Position numbers and translations under genes: made by a program
Shown here: positions 38,679 through 49,801 of the stretch, piece after piece
Position numbering within the stretch: position 1 is the first letter of the stretch
How the letters are laid out: the number at the start of each line of letters is the position of its first letter
Assembly (NCBI GenBank): GCA_022340185.1
Contig: JAJDOK010000040.1
Location: 20,634-84,633, forward strand
DNA: 64,000 bases
Direction: 5' to 3'
DNA from: Salaquimonas sp.
Lineage (GTDB): Bacteria; Pseudomonadota; Alphaproteobacteria; Rhizobiales; Rhizobiaceae
Notes under the pieces: model-generated
What the model was told of the DNA's origin: nothing
The model's input: the letters and a program-made list of their open reading frames with translations, nothing else
Database searches by the model: none

Positions 38679-40005
38679 GCGCCTCGCTTTCCAGGCGGTT
38701 CACGACGTCGCCGGGCGGCATCGTCTCTCTCGTACCGTCGGCGCGATGCTTGATCTCGACAGTGCCCTCGGCCACCCCGCGCGGCCCGACGATGATCTGG
38801 AACGGCAGGCCAATCAGGTCGAAGGCGGCGAATTTCGCACCGGCGCGTTCGTCGCGGTCGTCATACAGCACATCGAAACCGGCCTTGCCCAATTGCTCGT
38901 AGAGCGTTTCGCATACACCGTCGACCTTCGCGTCGCCCGGTTTCATGTTGATGATCCCCACGTCGAACGGCGCCACGGCGGCGGGCCATTTGATTCCATC
39001 CTCATCATGGAACGCTTCGATGATGGCTGCAACAAGGCGCGACGGGCCGATGCCGTAGGAGCCCATGTGCACCGGAACTTCGCGCCCGTCGGGGCCAGTG
39101 ACGGTGGCGCGCATCGGCGCGGAATATTTCGTACCGAAATAGAAGATGTGGCCGACTTCGATGCCGCGCGCCGACAGCTTGTCGCCTTCGGCGAGTTTCG
39201 CCCACGCTGCCTCGTCATGCATCTCGTCGGTTGCCGCATAGGGCGTCGTCCAGGTTTCGACGATCTTCGCCAGCGCATCGTCATCGCGGAAATCGGTGTC
39301 CGATCCCGGCACCTCGATATCGAGATAGGCCTTGTCGCAGAACACCTGGCTTTCGCCGGTGTCGGCCAGAATGATGAACTCATGGCTGAGATCGCCGCCG
39401 ATCGGTCCGGTATCGGCACGCATCGGAATGGCGCTGAGCCCCATGCGCGTGAATGTCCTCAGATACGCGACGAACATGCGGTGATAGGCCCGCCGCGCGC
39501 CTTCCTGGTCGAGGTCGAAGGAATAGGCGTCCTTCATCAGGAATTCGCGTGAGCGCATGACGCCGAAGCGCGGCCGCACCTCGTCGCGGAACTTCCACTG
39601 GATATGGTAGAGATTGAGAGGCAAGTCACGGTAGCTGCGCACATAGGAGCGGAAGATATCCGTGATCATCTCCTCGTTCGTCGGGCCGTACAGCATGTCG
39701 CGCTCGTGCCGATCGGTGATGCGCAGCATTTCCGGACCATAGGCACCGTAGCGGTCGGACTCCATCCACAGATCGGCCGACTGGATCGTCGGCATCAGCA
39801 GTTCGATGGCGCCGGAGCGGTTCTGCTCCTCGCGGATGATGGCTTCGATCTTCTTCAGCACCTTCAATCCCAGCGGCAGCCATGAATAGATCCCCGCCGA
39901 TTGCTGGCGGATCATGCCGGCACGCAGCATGAGCCTGTGGGAGACGATTTCGGCTTCCTTGGGAGTCTCCTTCAGAAGCGGCAGAAAATAACGGGAAAGA
40001 CGCAT
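38662..40005 (-). CDS. proS: Proline-tRNA ligase, short alphaproteobacterial type
   Basis: ProS charges tRNA-Pro. The ATG at 40005 ([19 protein letters not shown]) gives 447 residues; the track adds over 100 residues from non-coding sequence. Class II motifs are present: [17 protein letters not shown], the [20 protein letters not shown] region, and [20 protein letters not shown]. The editing (YbaK-like INS) domain of longer ProRS is missing, as is normal for rhizobia. Its end overlaps the lolC start. Confidence 0.96.
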   Translation of the reverse strand: MRLSRYFLPLLKETPKEAEIVSHRLMLRAGMIRQQSAGIYSWLPLGLKVLKKIEAIIREEQNRSGAIELLMPTIQSADLWMESDRYGAYGPEMLRITDRHERDMLYGPTNEEMITDIFRSYVRSYRDLPLNLYHIQWKFRDEVRPRFGVMRSREFLMKDAYSFDLDQEGARRAYHRMFVAYLRTFTRMGLSAIPMRADTGPIGGDLSHEFIILADTGESQVFCDKAYLDIEVPGSDTDFRDDDALAKIVETWTTPYAATDEMHDEAAWAKLAEGDKLSARGIEVGHIFYFGTKYSAPMRATVTGPDGREVPVHMGSYGIGPSRLVAAIIEAFHDEDGIKWPAAVAPFDVGIINMKPGDAKVDGVCETLYEQLGKAGFDVLYDDRDERAGAKFAAFDLIGLPFQIIVGPRGVAEGTVEIKHRADGTRETMPPGDVVNRLESEARATSL

Positions 40006-40391
40006 GGGCTTGTGTGGTCCGGTGTTCCGCGGGAATAGAGCGGCCTGAATCGCATCTGGCGTCTTTAACGATGTTTCCTGTTGTGAAACAAGCCCTCGAG
40101 GGGATGCTCCTTGCCGGTTTTGGCCAGAACCGGACAAGCCGGACTTGGCCAGCGAATTATTTCCCTGCCGACCGGATGTGGCGGCTGCCGCAAGCAAAAC
40201 CAGAGCCGGAAATTGGCTAGAATTTATGCATAATGCCTCGTTAAAGGCAGGTTTCGCCCAATATTTCGTTTTTCCGGATGACATCGCTTCGCCACTGTGT
40301 ATAGATGGTCGGATTACAGAGAGCTGGCTCAACCAGCCAAATGACGCGGTCTTAGTCTTGGGAGGATGTGAACCTTAGGCGCGGAGAAAAC
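40006..40391. other. Gene-poor gap upstream of proS
   Basis: Together with the adjoining sRNA candidate this makes a 514-bp gap. It contains a hairpin CCGGTT-N8-AACCGG near 40113-40132 and a small hairpin GCTGGCTCAACCAGC near 40328. A 50-codon plus-strand ORF from 40226 has no ribosome-binding site or recognisable features. Confidence 0.4.
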
Positions 40392-40488
40392 GCAGCCGGC
40401 ATCTCACCTTAGCAAAGGTCGACAGATGCCTTGGGTTCAGGACACGCAAACTCATGGCAGGGCTTCCAAAGCCCTGCTTTTATTTTTT
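40392..40488 (+). ncRNA. Candidate small RNA with two hairpins, possibly suhB/MmgR (alpha-r8) type
   Basis: Hairpin 1 has the outer stem GGCATCT/AGATGCC (40398-40404 with 40424-40430) and an inner stem ACCTT/AAGGT closing on AGCA. A linker of about 25 nt (TTGGGTTCAGGACACGCAAA) leads to the terminator hairpin at 40457-40477 followed by TTTTATTTTTT. There is no plus-strand gene for this terminator to serve, so a stand-alone transcript is likely. One hairpin, a linker and a terminator in about 90 nt is how I remember the alphaproteobacterial suhB/MmgR RNA family, but the match is architectural only. No clear promoter was seen. Confidence 0.5.
40457..40488 (+). terminator. Intrinsic terminator of the candidate sRNA
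   Basis: The 9-bp stem GCAGGGCTT/AAGCCCTGC with loop CCA is followed by TTTTATTTTTT on the plus strand only. Confidence 0.9.
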
Positions 40489-40519
40489 CAAAATCAATAA
40501 GTTGGTGGTTCGGCGGGCG

Positions 40520-40789
40520 CTATCGATCCTGCGGGAAGACGCTGGGTATTTGATCGAATCCCAGCCCCACGTGATAGGTCAGCCAGTACCATGTGACAAA
40601 GATGATGCCCGCGATCACCGAATTGATCGCCAGCTTCAGTCCCAGCCTAGTGCGCTCCGGAGAACTCGGCACCGTGCCGAGCGTGACCTCGCCTTCTTCC
40701 TGCTGTGTCTTGACCCCGAAGGGCAACACCATGAACAGGGTCAGCCACCAGATGACGAAATAGACCGCGAAGCCGGTGAAGAAGCTCAT
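40520..40789 (-). CDS. DUF1467 family membrane protein
   Basis: The 89-residue protein has two membrane spans (about 5-25, TGFAVYFVIWWLTLFMVLPF, and about 53-72, LAINSVIAGIIFVTWYWLTY) joined by a charged loop. It matches the DUF1467 family, which in Rhizobiales lies between mce and proS. Function is unknown. It sits 9 bp downstream of mce and is probably cotranscribed with it. Confidence 0.85.
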   Translation of the reverse strand: MSFFTGFAVYFVIWWLTLFMVLPFGVKTQQEEGEVTLGTVPSSPERTRLGLKLAINSVIAGIIFVTWYWLTYHVGLGFDQIPSVFPQDR

Positions 40790-40798
40790 GGCTTGTCC

Positions 40799-41203
40799 CT
40801 ATACCTGTTCGAGTTCGGTAAGCGTGCCACAGAAATCCTTCGGATGCAGGAACAGCACCGGCTTGCCATGCGCGCCGATTTTTGGCGTTCCGTCACCGAG
40901 CACGCGCGCACCCTCTGCCTTCAGCTGGTCGCGCGCGGCAAGGATGTCATCGACCTCATAGCACAGATGGTGGATGCCGCCGGCCTTGTTGCGCTCGAGG
41001 AAGGCCGCGATCGGCGAGTTCCCGCCCAGCGGCTCCAGCAATTCGATCTTGGTATTGGGCAATTCGACGAAGACGACGGTGACGCCATGTTCGGGCAGCG
41101 CCTGCGGCGCCGACACTCTCGCACCCAGCACGCCGGCATAGGTCTTCACGCCGGCCTCGAGATCCGGAACGGCGATCGCCACATGGTTGAGCCTGCCGAT
41201 CAT
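40799..41203 (-). CDS. mce: Methylmalonyl-CoA epimerase
   Basis: Mce interconverts (R)- and (S)-methylmalonyl-CoA in propionate metabolism. The ATG at 41203 (MIGRLNHVAIAVPDLEAGVK) has AAGGATC upstream and gives 134 residues; the track adds 55 residues read from rnj. This is a vicinal-oxygen-chelate fold with metal-ligand histidines in LNHVAIAV and GGIHHLCYEV and a C-terminal glutamate in GTLTELEQV. It follows rnj by 13 bp. Confidence 0.93.
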   Translation of the reverse strand: MIGRLNHVAIAVPDLEAGVKTYAGVLGARVSAPQALPEHGVTVVFVELPNTKIELLEPLGGNSPIAAFLERNKAGGIHHLCYEVDDILAARDQLKAEGARVLGDGTPKIGAHGKPVLFLHPKDFCGTLTELEQV

Positions 41204-41216
41204 GACTGTGATCCTT

Positions 41217-42884
41217 CTAGACGCGTGCCAGGAAAACGGTGACGACCGGCTTCTTGCCCCAATGGTCGCGGGCGGCAGCGCGAATGGCTTTTTCAATCGC
41301 AGCTGTGACGACGCCATCGTCCTTGCGACGCTTGAGCGGAATGCTTTCGACCGCGCCGACGGCGGCATCGTAGATCAGATCGTCGAACGGTTCGCCAGCC
41401 GCATTCTCCACCGGTAGGCCATGCAGCGACAGATCGACATCATCGGCCATTCTGCCCTTCGCGTCGAGCACGATCGAGCAGGCGACCAGCCCGGCATAGG
41501 ACAGTTTGCGGCGCTGCCTGACGCCGACTGCCTCCTCGTCGCCGACGATCACGCCATCCTTGTAGATGCGCCCATGCGGCACCTCGTCGACGATCTCGGC
41601 TGGCCCCGGCGCCAATCGCAGCATGTCGCCATTCCTGATCGGCACGACCTGCGCCACATTCATCTCGCCGGCAAGCCGGGCATGGGCGTTGAGATGTTGT
41701 GCCTCGCCATGCACCGGCACGGCGATTTCGGGACGTACCCATTCATACATCTGCCGCAGCTCGTCGCGTCTGGGATGGCCGGAGACATGAACCAGCGCGT
41801 CGCTGTCGGTAATGATGTCGACGCCCATGTCGACCAGCCGGTTCTCGGTTTCGAGGATCGGCTTTTCATTGCCGGGAATGACACGCGAGGAATAGATCAC
41901 TGTATCGCCGGCCGACAGGTGAACGCGCGGATGTTCATTGCGTGCCAGTTTCGACAGTGCGGCCCGGTCCTCTCCCTGGCTGCCGGTGAGGATGATAACG
42001 ATCTTGGCCCGGTCGATTGACTGGAACTCGTCCTCCTCGACGAATTCGTCCAGTCCTTCCATGTAACCAAGCCCGTCGGCAACCTCGGCGACCCGGCGGA
42101 TCGAGCGGCCCATCAACATGCATCTGCGCCCGGCCTTCTTTGCCGCCTGCGCGATCGAACGAATGCGTCCGACATTGGATGAGAAGGTGGTGATCGCCAC
42201 CCTGCCCTCCGCCTTGGCGATGATTTCGGCAAGGCTTTCGGAAACCGCTGTCTCGGTCGGCGAATGGCCGTCGCGCATCGCATTGGTCGAATCGCAGATC
42301 AGCGCCAGCACACCTTCGTCGCCCAGACGCCTGAAGGTTGCCGCATCGGTATCGGCGCCAAGCGAAGGCTCGGCATCGATCTTCCAGTCGCCGGTGTGGA
42401 TCACGCGCCCGAACGGTGTCTTGATCGCCAGCGACAGCGGTTCGGGGATTGAATGGGTGACATGGATCGCCTCGATCTCGAAGGGCGGGATGGTGAAGCG
42501 TCCGCCGGCCTTGTAGATGTGCAATGGCACTTCGCCGACCATGCCGGGTTCATCGCGGCCCTTGGCTTCGAGCATGCCGGCGGTGAAAGGCGACATCCAG
42601 ACCGGTTTCCTGAGCTTCGGCCACAACGCCAGCACCGCGCCGTAATGGTCCTCGTGGGCATGCGTGATGACGATGCCCTTCAGCGCGTCGCCCAATTCGT
42701 CCGCGAAACTGATATCGGCCATGACCAGATCGACGCCCGGAAGGGCGGCATCGGGAAAGGTGACGCCGCAATCGACCATGATCCAGGCCCGGTCTTCCGG
42801 TGGGCCGTAACCGTAAAGCGCCAGGTTCATGCCGATTTCGCCGACGCCGCCCAGCGGCACGAATAGAAGTTCGGAATTTGACAT
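41217..42884 (-). CDS. rnj: Ribonuclease J
   Basis: RNase J is a metallo-beta-lactamase/beta-CASP nuclease with 5' exonuclease and endonuclease activity on RNA. The 555 residues start MSNSELLFVPLGGVGEIGMN. The zinc motif is ITHAHEDHYGAVLALWP, followed by HTGDWKIDAEPSLG, the beta-CASP insertion with VIILTGSQGEDRAALSKLA, and HVSGHPRRDELRQMYEWVRP. A C-terminal dimerisation region is present. It lies between birA and mce in the conserved complex I downstream cluster. Confidence 0.95.
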   Translation of the reverse strand: MSNSELLFVPLGGVGEIGMNLALYGYGPPEDRAWIMVDCGVTFPDAALPGVDLVMADISFADELGDALKGIVITHAHEDHYGAVLALWPKLRKPVWMSPFTAGMLEAKGRDEPGMVGEVPLHIYKAGGRFTIPPFEIEAIHVTHSIPEPLSLAIKTPFGRVIHTGDWKIDAEPSLGADTDAATFRRLGDEGVLALICDSTNAMRDGHSPTETAVSESLAEIIAKAEGRVAITTFSSNVGRIRSIAQAAKKAGRRCMLMGRSIRRVAEVADGLGYMEGLDEFVEEDEFQSIDRAKIVIILTGSQGEDRAALSKLARNEHPRVHLSAGDTVIYSSRVIPGNEKPILETENRLVDMGVDIITDSDALVHVSGHPRRDELRQMYEWVRPEIAVPVHGEAQHLNAHARLAGEMNVAQVVPIRNGDMLRLAPGPAEIVDEVPHGRIYKDGVIVGDEEAVGVRQRRKLSYAGLVACSIVLDAKGRMADDVDLSLHGLPVENAAGEPFDDLIYDAAVGAVESIPLKRRKDDGVVTAAIEKAIRAAARDHWGKKPVVTVFLARV

Positions 42885-42911
42885 TATCGCTGCTTGAAAT
42901 CCCTGGCTGCC

Positions 42912-43685
42912 TCACCCGGCTGCGGGCGGCACATCGAAAAACACATCCGCCGAAGAGATGGTCGTCAATTGTCCATCATCGAGGCGAAGGCGCAGCATTC
43001 CCGTTTCATCGATACCTTCGAAAATGCCCGTCAGCTCCCGGTTAGCCAGATGCACCTCGATACGTTTCGACAGGCCCGTGGCATGGGAAAGCCAGTGACG
43101 CCTGATTTCGTCGAAGTTCCTGCCCCTGTCCCATCTTTTCAGCCAGTTGTCCACGCCAAGCGCGACGCGGCCCATCATGTCGCGCGCCGATACCGTCATG
43201 CCCTCGACCGCCAGATTGGTCGCCGGTGTCGGGACATCATGGGGGTGGCTCATGCAGTTGATGCCGATGCCGATGATGATCGCACGGCGTCGTTTTCCGC
43301 CGATGTTGATTTCATGGCTTTCGAGCAGAATGCCGCTCACCTTGCGCGAGGAAACAAGAACGTCGTTCGGCCATTTGAGTCGTATGTCGCTGTCCTCGCC
43401 ATGCGCGACCGCCAGCGCGGCAATGGCCTCATGCACGCCGAGTGCGGCGACGAAGGTCAGATTGGCAAGCGCGACAGACGGTGCCGGATCGATCAGCAGC
43501 AGCGAGGCGAACAGATTGCCGGGTCCCGATGTCCAGGACCGCCCGCGGCTGCCGCGCCCGGATAGCTGGTGTTCGGCACGGATCCAAAGATACCCGCTGT
43601 CGCCGGCCTGCGCTGCCTCCAGGCAGGCCGAGTTTGTGGAGACGGTTTCGTCGAGTTCGATCAGTCGATATCCGGTGGGAAGCAC
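42912..43685 (-). CDS. birA: Biotin-[acetyl-CoA-carboxylase] ligase
   Basis: BirA activates biotin with ATP and attaches it to biotin carboxyl carrier proteins. The 257 residues carry the ligase domain (ELDETVSTNSACLEAAQAGD, the biotin/AMP loop SGRGSRGRSWTSGPGNLFAS, and IRLKWPNDVLVSSRKVSGIL) and a C-terminal SH3-like domain. The N-terminal DNA-binding domain of E. coli BirA is absent, so it is a pure ligase. It is 9 bp after nuoN. Confidence 0.95.
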   Translation of the reverse strand: MLPTGYRLIELDETVSTNSACLEAAQAGDSGYLWIRAEHQLSGRGSRGRSWTSGPGNLFASLLLIDPAPSVALANLTFVAALGVHEAIAALAVAHGEDSDIRLKWPNDVLVSSRKVSGILLESHEINIGGKRRRAIIIGIGINCMSHPHDVPTPATNLAVEGMTVSARDMMGRVALGVDNWLKRWDRGRNFDEIRRHWLSHATGLSKRIEVHLANRELTGIFEGIDETGMLRLRLDDGQLTTISSADVFFDVPPAAG

Positions 43686-43694
43686 CGCGCCCGC

Positions 43695-45146
43695 CTAGAA
43701 GAATGTCGCCGCCGCATCCGACGTGATCGCGAATAGCGGCCCGGCGAACAGATAATAGAATACGATAAAGATGCCCGAAACGCCAAGCACCAGCTTCAAC
43801 TCGCCCGGCATCGGCTGGAACTCCTCGGCTGCTTCGTCGAACCACATGATCTTGATGATCCTGAGATAGTAGAAGGCGCCGACGACGCTTGCCAGCACGC
43901 CGATGATCGCCAGCGCGTAGAGCTGGGATTCGATCGCCGCGACGAAGACGAAATACTTGGCGAAGAAACCCGCCAGAGGCGGAATGCCGGCAAGCGAGAA
44001 CATCAGAATGGTCAACAGCAACGCCATGACCGGATTGCGTGCGGCAAGACCGGCGAGGTCGGAAATGTCCTCCACCATGCCGTCCTTGCGCCGCATCGCC
44101 AGGATGCAGGCAAAGGTGCCGAGCGTCATGACCATGTAGATCAGCATGTAGAGGATGACGCCGTTGATGCCGGCCTCGGTGCCGGCGGCAAGTCCGACCA
44201 GCGCGTAACCCATATGGCCGATCGAGGAATAGGCCATCAGCCGCTTGATGTTGGTCTGGGCGATCGCGGCAAAGGCACCGAGCCCCATCGAGGCGATCGA
44301 GATGAAGGAGATGATCTGGCGCCAGTCCGGCGCGATCGGCTCGAAGGCGCCCATGGTGATGCGCACGATGAGCGCCATCGCCGCGATCTTCGGTGCCGCC
44401 GCGAAGAAGGCGGTCACCGGCGTCGGCGCACCTTCATAGACATCCGGCGTCCACATGTGAAAGGGCACCGCGGAAATCTTGAAGCACAAGCCTGCCAGGA
44501 TGAACACCAGCCCGAAGATCAGACCGACCGACCGGCCGGTCCCGCCGATCGCCTGGGCTATGCCGGCAAAATCGAGATGGCCCGTGAAGCCGTAGGTCAG
44601 GCTGATGCCGTAGAGCAGCATGCCGGACGACAGCGCGCCGAGAACAAAATATTTCAGCCCCGCTTCCGTCGAGCGGATGGAATCGCGGTTCATCGCCGCC
44701 GTCACATACAGCGCCAGCGACTGCATCTCGAGGCCGAGATAGAGGCTCAGCGTATTGTCGGCCGAAATCATCAGCATCATGCCGGTCGTCGCCAGCAGGA
44801 TCAGCACCGGATATTCGAAGCGTGCGAAGCGTTCGTGCCGCATGTAGCTGACCGACATGGCAAGCGCCGCACCCGAGCCGATCAGGGCCAGCAGCTTCAT
44901 CAGCCGCGCGAAGGGATCGAGCACGAAGGCGCCCGAGAACGCCACGCCATAACCGGTGAACCAGATCAGCCACAGCCCGGCGATGACAATGGCTGCAAAG
45001 GCCAGTCCCGTGACGAGCGAAGTGCTGCGCTCACCGCGGAAGACGCCGATCATCAGCAGCGCCATCGCTGCCAGCGCCAGGATGATCTCAGGGCCGGCGA
45101 GGTTCAGGTCGGGAGAGATGGAGGAAAAACCCTGAACGGACTGCAT
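43695..45146 (-). CDS. nuoN: NADH-quinone oxidoreductase subunit N
   Basis: NuoN is one of three antiporter-like proton-pumping subunits of the complex I membrane arm. The 483-residue protein has about 14 spans, the discontinuous-helix region with [20 protein letters not shown], and [20 protein letters not shown] carrying the family lysine/histidine positions. It is the last nuo gene, 10 bp after nuoM and 9 bp before birA. Confidence 0.97.
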   Translation of the reverse strand: MQSVQGFSSISPDLNLAGPEIILALAAMALLMIGVFRGERSTSLVTGLAFAAIVIAGLWLIWFTGYGVAFSGAFVLDPFARLMKLLALIGSGAALAMSVSYMRHERFARFEYPVLILLATTGMMLMISADNTLSLYLGLEMQSLALYVTAAMNRDSIRSTEAGLKYFVLGALSSGMLLYGISLTYGFTGHLDFAGIAQAIGGTGRSVGLIFGLVFILAGLCFKISAVPFHMWTPDVYEGAPTPVTAFFAAAPKIAAMALIVRITMGAFEPIAPDWRQIISFISIASMGLGAFAAIAQTNIKRLMAYSSIGHMGYALVGLAAGTEAGINGVILYMLIYMVMTLGTFACILAMRRKDGMVEDISDLAGLAARNPVMALLLTILMFSLAGIPPLAGFFAKYFVFVAAIESQLYALAIIGVLASVVGAFYYLRIIKIMWFDEAAEEFQPMPGELKLVLGVSGIFIVFYYLFAGPLFAITSDAAATFF

Positions 45147-45156
45147 AAGGTTTCTC

Positions 45157-46674
45157 CTAATTTCCGCTCGCCGCGGTCGCCATCTGTCCGGCGGCCTCGA
45201 TTGCGGCGTGATACTGGTTCAGCATCGCATCGACCGAAGCCGCGGTCACGTCGAAGACGGGTGCGGGATAGACGCCGAAGAAGATGACGAGAACGGCAAG
45301 CGGGATCAGGATCGCCCGCTCGCGCGACGACAGATCGAGGATCGACTTCAGGCTTTCCTTGTCAAGCGCCCCGAATATGACGCGCCGGTAGAGCCACAGC
45401 GCATAGGCCGCCGAGAAGATGACGCCGAAGGTGGCGAAGAAGGCCACCCACGTGTTGACCTGGAACGCGCCGAGCAGCGTCAGGAATTCGCCGACGAAGC
45501 CGGACGTGCCCGGCAGGCCGACATTGGCCATGGTGAAGATCATGAACAATGTCGCATATTTCGGCATGCGGTTGACCAGCCCGCCATAGGCGGCGATCTC
45601 GCGCGTGTGCATGCGGTCGTAGATCACGCCGACGCACAGGAACAGCGCACCGGACACGAGCCCGTGCGACAGCATCTGGTAGAGCGCTCCCTGCACGCCA
45701 TAGGCATTCGCCGTGAAGATGCCCATCGTCACATAGCCCATATGCGCGACCGAGGAATAAGCGATCAGTTTCTTGATGTCCTCCTGGGCGAGCGCGACGA
45801 GCGAGGTGTAGACGATCGCCACCACTGACAGCGTGAAGATGAAGGGCGCAAATTCCGCGCTCGCCAGCGGAAACATCGGCAGCGAGAAGCGCAGGAAGCC
45901 GTATCCTCCCATCTTCAGCAGGATCGCCGCCAGGATGACGGAACCCGCCGTCGGCGCCTCGACATGGGCGTCGGGCAGCCAGGTGTGGACCGGCCACATC
46001 GGCATCTTCACCGCGAAGGAAGCGAAGAAGGCGAGCCATAGCCATGTCTGCATCGAGGCCGGGAACTGGTGCGTCAGTAATGTGGGAATATCAGTCGTGT
46101 TGGCGTTCCAGTACATCGCCATCATGGCGAGCAGCATCAGCACCGACCCGAGCAGCGTGTAGAGGAAGAACTTGAAGCTGGCATAGACGCGCCGCTTGCC
46201 GCCCCACACGCCGATGATCAGGAACATCGGGATCAGGCCCGCCTCGAAGAAGATGTAGAACAGCATCAGGTCGAGCGCGGTGAACACGCCGATCATGAAG
46301 GTTTCCAGCACCAGGAAGGCGACCATGTATTCGCGCACCCTGTCCTGCACGCTCTCCCAGCTCGCCAGGATGGCGAACGGCATCAGGAACGTCGTCAGGA
46401 TGACGAACAGCATGGATATGCCGTCGACACCCAGATGGTAGCTCATGAAATTGCCGATCCATTCGTGCCGCTCGATCATCTGGAAGCCCGGCACCGAAGT
46501 GTCGAAATTCCACCAGATGGCGAGCGAGACGACGAAGGTCAGCGCGGAGGCGAACAATGCCACATTGCGGATGTTGCGTTTCGCGACCTCGCCCTCGCCC
46601 GAGATCAGCATGATGATCAGCGCGCCGAAGGCGGGCAGGAAGGTGACGACGGTAAGGATCGGCCAATCGCTCAT
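45157..46674 (-). CDS. nuoM: NADH-quinone oxidoreductase subunit M
   Basis: NuoM is an antiporter-like proton pump of complex I, 505 residues with about 14 spans. Diagnostic segments are [20 protein letters not shown], the discontinuous helix [20 protein letters not shown] and [20 protein letters not shown]. It starts 9 bp after the nuoL stop. Confidence 0.98.
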   Translation of the reverse strand: MSDWPILTVVTFLPAFGALIIMLISGEGEVAKRNIRNVALFASALTFVVSLAIWWNFDTSVPGFQMIERHEWIGNFMSYHLGVDGISMLFVILTTFLMPFAILASWESVQDRVREYMVAFLVLETFMIGVFTALDLMLFYIFFEAGLIPMFLIIGVWGGKRRVYASFKFFLYTLLGSVLMLLAMMAMYWNANTTDIPTLLTHQFPASMQTWLWLAFFASFAVKMPMWPVHTWLPDAHVEAPTAGSVILAAILLKMGGYGFLRFSLPMFPLASAEFAPFIFTLSVVAIVYTSLVALAQEDIKKLIAYSSVAHMGYVTMGIFTANAYGVQGALYQMLSHGLVSGALFLCVGVIYDRMHTREIAAYGGLVNRMPKYATLFMIFTMANVGLPGTSGFVGEFLTLLGAFQVNTWVAFFATFGVIFSAAYALWLYRRVIFGALDKESLKSILDLSSRERAILIPLAVLVIFFGVYPAPVFDVTAASVDAMLNQYHAAIEAAGQMATAASGN

Positions 46675-46683
46675 TGGTAGGTC

Positions 46684-48711
46684 CTAGGTTCCCGCAAACA
46701 TCACCCAGCTGATCAGGGCGGCGACACCGATCAGCATGGCGAAGGCGTAATGGTAGAGATAGCCGGTCTGCAGGCGGACGACACTGCGGGTGACGTCGAG
46801 CACCCGTGCCGACACCCCGTCCGGTCCAAAACCGTCGATCAGCCAGCCGTCGCCACGCTTCCACAGGAAGCGGCCGAGCGCCTTGGCCGGGCGGACGAAC
46901 AGAAAGTCGTAGGCCTCGTCGAAATACCACTTGTTGAGCAGGAAGGCGTAGAGCCCCGGCTGCGAGCGCGCCAGCGCCTTGGGCAATTGCGGTGAGCGGA
47001 TATACATCGCCCAGGCGATAACAAAGCCCAGCGCCATCATGATGAAGGGTGAAAGCTTCACCCAGACCGGCACGTGGTGGAAATGTTCCAGGATCTCGTT
47101 TTCGGGTCCGGCGAACAGCGAAGTGCGCCAGAAGGCGTTGTACCAGCCCTCGCTCAGATCACCGCTCTGATAACCGAGAAAGACATTATAGAACAGCAAA
47201 CCCGCAAACAGCGCGCCCGCCGCCAGCACATAGAGCGGCACCAGCATGACATTGGGCGATTCATGGACATGGTCGATGACGTCGGCCGAAGAGCGCGGCT
47301 TGCCGTGGAAGGTCATGAAGATCAGCCGCCAGGAGTAGAAGCTGGTGAACAGTGCTGCGACCACCAGCAGCACGAAGGCGTAGCCCGCCGCCGGATTGTG
47401 GCCGACAAAGGTCGATTCGATGATCGCATCCTTGGAGAAGAAACCGGCCGTGCCGATCGAGGTGAAGGGGATGCCGAGGCCCGTCAGCGCGAAGGTGCCG
47501 ATCAGCATCATCCAGTAGGTCTTGGGGATGAGCCTGCGCAGTCCGCCCATGCGTCGCATGTCCTGTTCGTCGGAGACGGCATGGATGACCGAGCCGGCGC
47601 CAAGGAACAGCAGCGCCTTGAAGAAGGCGTGCGTGAACAGGTGGAAGATGCCCGCGCCATAGGCGCCAACGCCGAGCGCGACGAACATGTAGCCAAGCTG
47701 CGAGCAGGTCGAATAGGCGATGACGCGCTTGATGTCGTTCTGAACCAGGCCCACCGTTGCCGCGAAGAAGGCGGTCGTCGCGCCGATGATGGTGACGACC
47801 GTCAGCGCGGTATGGGAATGTTCAAACAGCGGCGACAGGCGCGCCACCATGAAGACGCCGGCGGTGACCATGGTTGCCGCGTGAATGAGGGCGGAAACCG
47901 GTGTCGGACCTTCCATGGCGTCTGGCAGCCAGGTGTGCAGGAAGAACTGCGCCGACTTGCCCATCGCGCCCATGAACAGCAGCAGGCAGATGATGGTCAG
48001 CGCGTCGCCGCGCGACAGGCTGTGCCCGAGGAACACCAGCACCGTCTCGGCGGCATGGCCCGCCACCTCGCCGCCCTCGCCCGCGGTCTGGTGCCCGTAT
48101 TCGGCGACATTGGCGAAGATGGTCGTCAGATCGATCGAATTGAACAGCGCGAACACGCCGAAAATGCCAAGCGCGAAGCCGAAATCGCCGACGCGGTTGA
48201 CGACGAAGGCCTTGATCGCTGCCGCGTTCGCCGAGGGTTTCTTGTACCAGAAGCCGATCAGCAGGTAGGAGGCGAGACCGACGCCCTCCCAGCCGAAGAA
48301 CATCTGCGCCAGATTGTCGGCCGTCACCAGCATCAGCATGGCGAAGGTGAACAGCGACAGATAGGCGAAGAAGCGCGGCCGGCCCGGATCGTGATGCATG
48401 TAGCCGATCGAATAGACGTGGACCAGCGATGACACCGTGTTGACCACGACCAGCATGACCACGGTCAGTGTGTCGACCCTGAACGCCCAGTCGACATTGA
48501 GCGCGCCGGAACTGAACCAGCGCATCACCGGGATCGATTGCGGCGGGGCATCGGAAAAGCCGACGCTGGCGAATGCGATCCACGACAGGATCGCGCAAAT
48601 GATCAGGAAGCCGGAAGTGACATATTCCGCACCCTTGGCCCCGATGGACTTGCCGAAAAGGCCGGCCAGCAGGAATCCGATGAGCGGCAGGAAGACGATG
48701 ACGTGATACAT
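46684..48711 (-). CDS. nuoL: NADH-quinone oxidoreductase subunit L
   Basis: NuoL is the distal proton-pumping subunit and carries the long amphipathic lateral helix along the membrane arm. At 675 residues it is full length. Visible landmarks are [40 protein letters not shown], and [20 protein letters not shown], followed by the C-terminal lateral-helix region and final span. It is 14 bp after nuoK. Confidence 0.98.
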   Translation of the reverse strand: MYHVIVFLPLIGFLLAGLFGKSIGAKGAEYVTSGFLIICAILSWIAFASVGFSDAPPQSIPVMRWFSSGALNVDWAFRVDTLTVVMLVVVNTVSSLVHVYSIGYMHHDPGRPRFFAYLSLFTFAMLMLVTADNLAQMFFGWEGVGLASYLLIGFWYKKPSANAAAIKAFVVNRVGDFGFALGIFGVFALFNSIDLTTIFANVAEYGHQTAGEGGEVAGHAAETVLVFLGHSLSRGDALTIICLLLFMGAMGKSAQFFLHTWLPDAMEGPTPVSALIHAATMVTAGVFMVARLSPLFEHSHTALTVVTIIGATTAFFAATVGLVQNDIKRVIAYSTCSQLGYMFVALGVGAYGAGIFHLFTHAFFKALLFLGAGSVIHAVSDEQDMRRMGGLRRLIPKTYWMMLIGTFALTGLGIPFTSIGTAGFFSKDAIIESTFVGHNPAAGYAFVLLVVAALFTSFYSWRLIFMTFHGKPRSSADVIDHVHESPNVMLVPLYVLAAGALFAGLLFYNVFLGYQSGDLSEGWYNAFWRTSLFAGPENEILEHFHHVPVWVKLSPFIMMALGFVIAWAMYIRSPQLPKALARSQPGLYAFLLNKWYFDEAYDFLFVRPAKALGRFLWKRGDGWLIDGFGPDGVSARVLDVTRSVVRLQTGYLYHYAFAMLIGVAALISWVMFAGT

Positions 48712-48725
48712 TTTCTGACCGTCCC

Positions 48726-49034
48726 CTAACCCTTCATCATGTTGACGTCTTCGACCGCGATCGAGCCGCGGTTGCGGAAGAAGACAACCAGGATCGCCAG
48801 CCCGATCGCCGCCTCGGCCGCCGCGACGGTCAGCACGAACAGTGCGAAGACCTGGCCCATCAGGTCGCCCAGTTGGTGACTGAAGGCGACGAAGTTCAGA
48901 TTGACCGACAGCAGGATGAGCTCGATCGACATCAGGATGATGATGATGTTCTTCTTGTTGAGGAATATGCCGAGCATGCCGATGGTGAAGAGCATCGCGC
49001 TGACGGCCAGATAGTGGGAAATGCCGATTTCCAT
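48726..49034 (-). CDS. nuoK: NADH-quinone oxidoreductase subunit K
   Basis: NuoK is a small three-span complex I subunit with conserved membrane glutamates that link the quinone site to the pumps. At 102 residues it is the usual length. The conserved [20 protein letters not shown] and [20 protein letters not shown] segments are intact. It lies 14 bp after nuoJ. Confidence 0.98.
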   Translation of the reverse strand: MEIGISHYLAVSAMLFTIGMLGIFLNKKNIIIILMSIELILLSVNLNFVAFSHQLGDLMGQVFALFVLTVAAAEAAIGLAILVVFFRNRGSIAVEDVNMMKG

Positions 49035-49048
49035 GTTTGCTGTCCCGT

Positions 49049-49675
49049 CTAGATGCCCTTGCCCGATTCGACCTTGACGATCTCGATTGCCGTTTCCGGC
49101 CTGCGCGCCACCTGCCGGGAGATGTCCTGGCGCTTGACGTCCGGCTTGTGGCGCAGCGTCAGCACGATGGCGCCGATCATCGCGACCAGCAGGATCAGGC
49201 CGGCGATCTGGAAGAAGAAGATGTATTTCGTGTAGAGGATGTCGCCGAGCGCCTGGATGTTGGAGACATGGTCCATGTCGGGGATCGGCTGCACCACTTC
49301 GGCGACTGCGCCCGGCGCCAGCACCCAGCTTCCCGCCACCATCAGCAGTTCGGCCAGTACGATGAAGGCGACCAGCCCGCCGATCGGCAGATATTGCAGG
49401 AAGCCTTCGCGCAGTTCGGCGAAATCGACGTCCAGCATCATCACGACGAACAGGAAGAGCACGGCGACCGCGCCGACATAGACGACGATCAACAGCAGCG
49501 CCAGGAACTCCGCACCCGCCAGCAGGAACAACCCTGCCGAATTGACGAAGGCCAGGATCAGGAACAGCACGGAATGGACCGGATTGCGCGCGGCGATGAC
49601 CATGAAGGCGGAGGCCACCGTCACGATCGCGAACAGATAGAAAAAGAGCGCCGGCAGAACGCCTGTTGAGCCCAT
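49049..49675 (-). CDS. nuoJ: NADH-quinone oxidoreductase subunit J
   Basis: NuoJ (ND6 homologue) is a five-span subunit containing the pi-bulge helix near the quinone channel. The 208 residues include [20 protein letters not shown] and [20 protein letters not shown]. It starts 126 bp after the nuoI stop, one of the two larger gaps in the operon, and no separate gene was found in that gap. Confidence 0.97.
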   Translation of the reverse strand: MGSTGVLPALFFYLFAIVTVASAFMVIAARNPVHSVLFLILAFVNSAGLFLLAGAEFLALLLIVVYVGAVAVLFLFVVMMLDVDFAELREGFLQYLPIGGLVAFIVLAELLMVAGSWVLAPGAVAEVVQPIPDMDHVSNIQALGDILYTKYIFFFQIAGLILLVAMIGAIVLTLRHKPDVKRQDISRQVARRPETAIEIVKVESGKGI

Positions 49676-49801
49676 TGTATCTTCTTTTCCCTTGCCTTGG
49701 CTCCGGTTTCGCCCCGCCTGGGCCAGAGCCGCTCGGTAAGTCCCTGTTTCGTTATGCTTTCGCTCGCACTATGGCGTCCGAAAGCCTCGTTATCGCCCGA
49801 A

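Noticed and set aside
40145-40378. 77-codon ORF in the proS upstream gap
   Set aside because: No ribosome-binding site before its in-frame ATG at 40226, no recognisable motif, and it ends just before the structured RNA; evidence is too weak for a gene call.
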